Below are positions 6,900 to 8,677 of a DNA stretch of 8,677 nt, piece by piece. The DNA comes from Treponema sp. UBA4232 (GTDB taxonomy: Bacteria > Spirochaetota > Spirochaetia > Treponematales > Treponemataceae), in NCBI GenBank assembly GCA_002396325.1, contig DGXM01000005.1, positions 1 through 8,677 on the forward strand, given 5' to 3'. The translations under genes and the position numbers were made by a program. Below the pieces are notes generated by a model. The model searched no databases. It saw nothing but the letters and a program-made list of their open reading frames with translations, and was not told where the DNA came from. The stretch's first letter is position 1. Every line of letters begins with the position of its first letter.

Positions 6900-7778
6900 T
6901 TAGATTTTCTTGATGAACTGTTCCACCACGGCGGCGGCATCGTCAACGTATCCGTCGTCAAGTTTTTCAATCTGACCGTTGTCTACGGTGACGGACATAT
7001 TCTGCTCAATGGGGATGTGGGCAAGCACTTTGAGCCCGAAATCCTCGGCAATTCCGTTTATGTTGCTTTCACCGAAAATTTTTATCTCTCTTCCGCAGTC
7101 GGGGCACTTCACGTAGCTCATGTTTTCAATGAGGCCGAGCACCGGCACGTTCATCATGTTTGCCATGTTCACGGCTTTTTCGACAATCACGCGTACAAGC
7201 TGCTGAGGAGATGACACCACGATGATTCCGTCCACGGGGATTGACTGGAACACTGTAAGCGGCACGTCTCCTGTTCCCGGCGGGCAGTCAACGAACATGA
7301 AATCAACATCGTCCCACACAACGTCGGTCCAGAATTGGCGTACGGCACCAGAGATGACAGGCCCTCTCCAAATGACGGGGTCGGTTTCGCGGGGGAGAAG
7401 GAAATTCATGGACATAAGCTGGATGCCGTCTTTGCTTACGACAGGCTTTATGAATTCCACCTGCTTGCCGTCATCATCAGTCATAACGCCGCCTTCCACT
7501 TTCTCCATGCTCACACCGAATGCCGTCGGGATGGAAGGCCCTGTGATGTCTGCGTCGAGGATGCCCACGCGGTATCCGTCTTTGGCGACTTTGCAGGCCA
7601 GTAGGCTTGTTACGAGGGATTTACCGACTCCTCCTTTTCCGCTCATTACTGCGATGACTTTTTTTACGCTTGAGCCTTTGTGTAGTGTTTCATGCAAAGG
7701 TTTTTTCGAACAGTTTCCGGCAGATGCACATCCTGAGCAGGATCCATTGCAATCTGCGGTATCAACATTTTGAGCCAT
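6900..7778 (-). CDS. mrp: Mrp/NBP35-family Fe-S cluster carrier ATPase
   Basis: This cytoplasmic P-loop ATPase (292 residues) binds and passes on [4Fe-4S] clusters to apo-enzymes. The deviant Walker A motif SGKGGVGKS is at 46-54, ILDADITGPS at 73-82 is switch I, and FVDCPPGTGD at 162-171 is Walker B/switch II. CPDC at 225-228 is the C-terminal CXXC that holds a bridging cluster in the dimer. The N-terminus carries C10, C14, C17 and C23. The last three form CX2CX5C, as in the N-terminal cluster of eukaryotic Nbp35. The ATG at 7776-7778 is preceded by AAGAGGA with a 4-base gap, which fixes this start over an upstream ATG at 7859. It is followed after 4 bases by dus, so the two probably form an operon. 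Confidence 0.95.
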   Translation of the reverse strand: MAQNVDTADCNGSCSGCASAGNCSKKPLHETLHKGSSVKKVIAVMSGKGGVGKSLVTSLLACKVAKDGYRVGILDADITGPSIPTAFGVSMEKVEGGVMTDDDGKQVEFIKPVVSKDGIQLMSMNFLLPRETDPVIWRGPVISGAVRQFWTDVVWDDVDFMFVDCPPGTGDVPLTVFQSIPVDGIIVVSSPQQLVRVIVEKAVNMANMMNVPVLGLIENMSYVKCPDCGREIKIFGESNINGIAEDFGLKVLAHIPIEQNMSVTVDNGQIEKLDDGYVDDAAAVVEQFIKKI

Positions 7779-7795
7779 AATATCCTCTTGAAAAA

Positions 7796-7844
7796 TGGCC
7801 GAACAGCCACAAATTAAAGGGCCTCTGAAAAATTGATCAGAGAC
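7796..7844 (-). promoter_or_regulatory. mrp leader with two hairpins, the second attenuator-like
   Basis: On the minus strand, GTCTCTGA (7844-7837) pairs with TCAGAGGC (7828-7821) around an 8-base loop: eight pairs including one wobble. Further down, TGGCT/GGCCA (7809-7796) forms a short hairpin with a GTTC loop, followed at once by five T and then the mrp Shine-Dalgarno sequence. The second hairpin resembles a small intrinsic terminator, but its stem has only four Watson-Crick pairs. No known riboswitch class is recognised. Confidence 0.35.
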
Positions 7845-7888
7845 TCCATAAAAAGGCAATTCCCGAAAGAGTCACCTTTCTTCCATAT

Positions 7889-7917
7889 AATATAGCTTCT
7901 TTTTGGTGTATAGGCAA
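7889..7917 (-). promoter_or_regulatory. Promoter of the mrp-dus unit
   Basis: Read on the minus strand, TTGCCT (7917-7912) is separated by 17 bases from TATATT (7894-7889). The predicted start of transcription is near 7882, leaving a leader of about 104 bases before the mrp ATG. The promoter begins 8 bases after the stop of the upstream membrane-protein gene, so mrp need not depend on that gene's transcription. Confidence 0.6.
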
Positions 7918-7924
7918 GAAAAAT

Positions 7925-8404
7925 TTACTTTGCAAAAAGAGCGGACAGACCGTCGAAGACTCCTATGCTTGCGAGCATCATTATGACACCTGCAATCAGA
8001 ACTCCGCACATTACGGCGAGGGTTGTGTCTTTGAATTTCATGTCGATGAGGCTTGCCCCGAGAGTTCCTGTCCATGCTCCTGTTCCGGGAAGGGGGATTG
8101 CAACGAAAAGCATGAGGGCCACGAAGAGTCCCCGCCCGGCTTTGGCCTGGAGTTTTTTTCCTGCGCTGGAGCCTTTGGTCAAAAAGAATGTGCAGATTTT
8201 TCCAATGAGATTTTTGTCTTTTCCCCACTCAAGAAAGCGGCGGGCAAAAAGAAAGATGATCGGTACGGGAATCATGTTTCCGATTGTGCAGATTATATAA
8301 GAGGCGATCGGATTGAGGTTCCATCCCTGCGAAAAAGGAATTGCACCGCGGAGTTCAATCAGCGGAACCATAGAAATGAAAAAAATTGCAATGTAGTAAA
8401 TCAT
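7925..8404 (-). CDS. Small integral membrane protein, Sm_multidrug_ex family (COG2426)
   Basis: This 159-residue inner-membrane protein has four likely helices (about 1-20, 33-56, 92-120 and 127-150) and a basic cytoplasmic stretch between helices two and three. ISMVPLIELRGAIPF at 10-24 and IPLPGTGAWTG at 103-113 are the two hallmark motifs of the family. Its name, small multidrug export protein, rests on weak evidence, so the transported substrate should be regarded as unknown. Family members usually begin exactly like this one, which supports the ATG at 8402-8404. No Shine-Dalgarno sequence is present upstream. Instead a TATACT -10 box ends 7 bases before the ATG, suggesting a leaderless or nearly leaderless mRNA. 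It is followed by mrp on the same strand with a separate promoter. Confidence 0.9.
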   Translation of the reverse strand: MIYYIAIFFISMVPLIELRGAIPFSQGWNLNPIASYIICTIGNMIPVPIIFLFARRFLEWGKDKNLIGKICTFFLTKGSSAGKKLQAKAGRGLFVALMLFVAIPLPGTGAWTGTLGASLIDMKFKDTTLAVMCGVLIAGVIMMLASIGVFDGLSALFAK

Positions 8405-8411
8405 ACTGAGA

Positions 8412-8440
8412 AGTATACAGGATTTTTTTTTGTTGTGGAA
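8412..8440 (-). promoter_or_regulatory. Promoter of the membrane-protein gene, with a 9-A tract in the spacer
   Basis: On the minus strand, TTCCAC (8440-8435), a 17-base spacer and TATACT (8417-8412) precede the ATG at 8404. The predicted transcription start is about 8405, one base before the start codon. The -35 box is poor, but it is colinear with the TTGACA box of the tRNA-Cys promoter in the left repeat copy. The spacer contains a run of nine A (8431-8423). The hexamer GTGGAA is duplicated in tandem on the plus strand at 8435-8446. Confidence 0.5.
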
Positions 8441-8506
8441 GTGGAAGATGATTTGTCACGGAAATCAGTTTTTATGTCATGGGACTGTCCAATAAGTTCG
8501 TTGCAT
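8441..8506 (-). repeat. Dispersed repeat, right copy (inverted relative to 22-81)
   Basis: Read on the minus strand this copy begins ATGCAACGAACTTAT, identical to 22-36, then has TGGACAGTC where the left copy has CG. It continues with the second homology block to TCCAC at the promoter. On the plus strand the extra part reads GGGACTGTCC, a sequence reminiscent of insertion-sequence termini, but no transposase is visible. Translated on the minus strand, the 15-mer encodes MQRTY, as in the left copy, but the frame closes after WTVP. Confidence 0.75.
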
Positions 8507-8520
8507 AATTTCATCCAAGG

Positions 8521-8629
8521 CCTGCCACTACCATCATCCCAGACCTGCCACTACCGTCATTCCGAACCTTCCGCTACCATCATCCCAGACCTGCTTCTAC
8601 CGTCATTCCGGGCCTGACCCGGAATCTCC
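8521..8629. repeat. Tandem array of 23-bp units (46-bp higher-order unit x2)
   Basis: Four consecutive 23-base units start at 8521, 8544, 8567 and 8590, with a truncated fifth at 8613. Units begin CCTGCCACTACC or a variant of it. Units 1 and 3 continue ATCATCCCAGA, whereas units 2 and 4 continue GTCATTCCG plus AA or GG, giving an A-B-A-B order. The two 46-base copies differ at six positions (40 of 46 identical). The bases just before (8511-8520, TCATCCAAGG) resemble the end of an older, decayed unit that runs into the dispersed repeat. Confidence 0.85.
8605..8625. repeat. Perfect 8-bp hairpin at the end of the tandem array
   Basis: ATTCCGGG (8605-8612) and CCCGGAAT (8618-8625) are perfect inverted repeats around a 5-base loop CCTGA. 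The last B unit supplies the left arm and the truncated fifth unit the right arm. The general form, GTCATTCCGGG with its complement, belongs to the kind of palindromic intergenic repeats found dispersed in many bacterial genomes. There is no T run, so it is not a typical terminator. Confidence 0.7.
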
Positions 8630-8677
8630 TTTTCACAATTTTGCCTGCTTATTTTTGATGAAAAGTGAATCGAAAAC
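8630..8677. other. AT-rich edge sequence without recognisable feature
   Basis: The last 48 bases show no coding signal, stem or promoter that I can defend. Together with the repeats they make up the 273-base gene-free stretch after the membrane-protein start codon. Confidence 0.5.

Noticed and set aside
6896..6970. Upstream extension of dus to an ATG at 6970
   Set aside because: It would overlap mrp by 71 bases and add residues (PPPWWNSSSRK) foreign to the family; the ATG at 6895 gives the standard Dus N-terminus.
7222..7773. Long plus-strand open frame opposite mrp
   Set aside because: It mirrors the codons of a clearly conserved Mrp ATPase; the translation has no recognisable motif and no ribosome site supports it.
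7779..7859. Upstream extension of mrp to an ATG at 7859
   Set aside because: The ATG at 7778 has a strong AAGAGGA ribosome site at ideal spacing, and the extension translates the structured leader.
8435..8617. Plus-strand 60-codon frame across the tandem repeats
   Set aside because: Its sequence comes from the repeat units and the inverted repeat; it has no ribosome site and the translation is repeat-derived.
8521..8629. CRISPR array
   Set aside because: The 23-base units are directly adjacent with no unique spacers between them and no cas genes nearby.

Overview
The window reads as a piece of the main chromosome of a diderm bacterium, most likely a spirochaete of the Treponema group. This is an inference from gene content and style: a very large exported metalloprotease/propeller protein, an exported two-domain NagZ-like enzyme, an Mrp protein with a cysteine-rich N-terminus typical of anaerobes, and moderate GC with frequent CTT/TCC/GGA codons. 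No rRNA or taxonomic marker is present, so the assignment is tentative.

Left part, plus strand. The first ~110 bases hold the end of a short reading frame inside a dispersed repeat, then a strong sigma-70-type promoter (TTGACA, 17-base spacer, TACAGT). This drives a tRNA-Cys(GCA) at 124-195, closed by an intrinsic terminator. Next come three tightly packed genes: an exported HELTH zinc metalloprotease with a beta-propeller and a probable C-terminal beta-barrel (259-3162), thioredoxin reductase trxB (about 3185-4135), and a secreted family-3 beta-N-acetylhexosaminidase (4136-5887). The last starts on the base after the trxB stop codon.

Right part, minus strand. An mrp-dus pair (Fe-S cluster carrier ATPase, then tRNA-dihydrouridine synthase, 4 bases apart) converges on the hexosaminidase with only 12 bases between the stops. 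Mrp has its own promoter and a ~104-base leader with two hairpins. A small four-helix membrane protein of the Sm_multidrug_ex family (7925-8404) is a separate minus-strand unit with a -10 box directly before its ATG. The genes are mostly housekeeping: redox (TrxB), Fe-S assembly (Mrp), tRNA modification (Dus) and cell-wall or glycan turnover (NagZ-like). They do not form one obvious pathway.

The most unusual structure is at the two ends. The first ~80 bases and bases 8441-8506 are diverged inverted copies of one element. They share an exact 15-mer and a second block with 23 of 27 aligned positions identical. Each copy runs colinearly into an inward-facing promoter, one for tRNA-Cys and one for the membrane protein. 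Next to the right copy is a 23-bp tandem repeat array built of two 46-bp higher-order units and ending in an 8-bp perfect hairpin.
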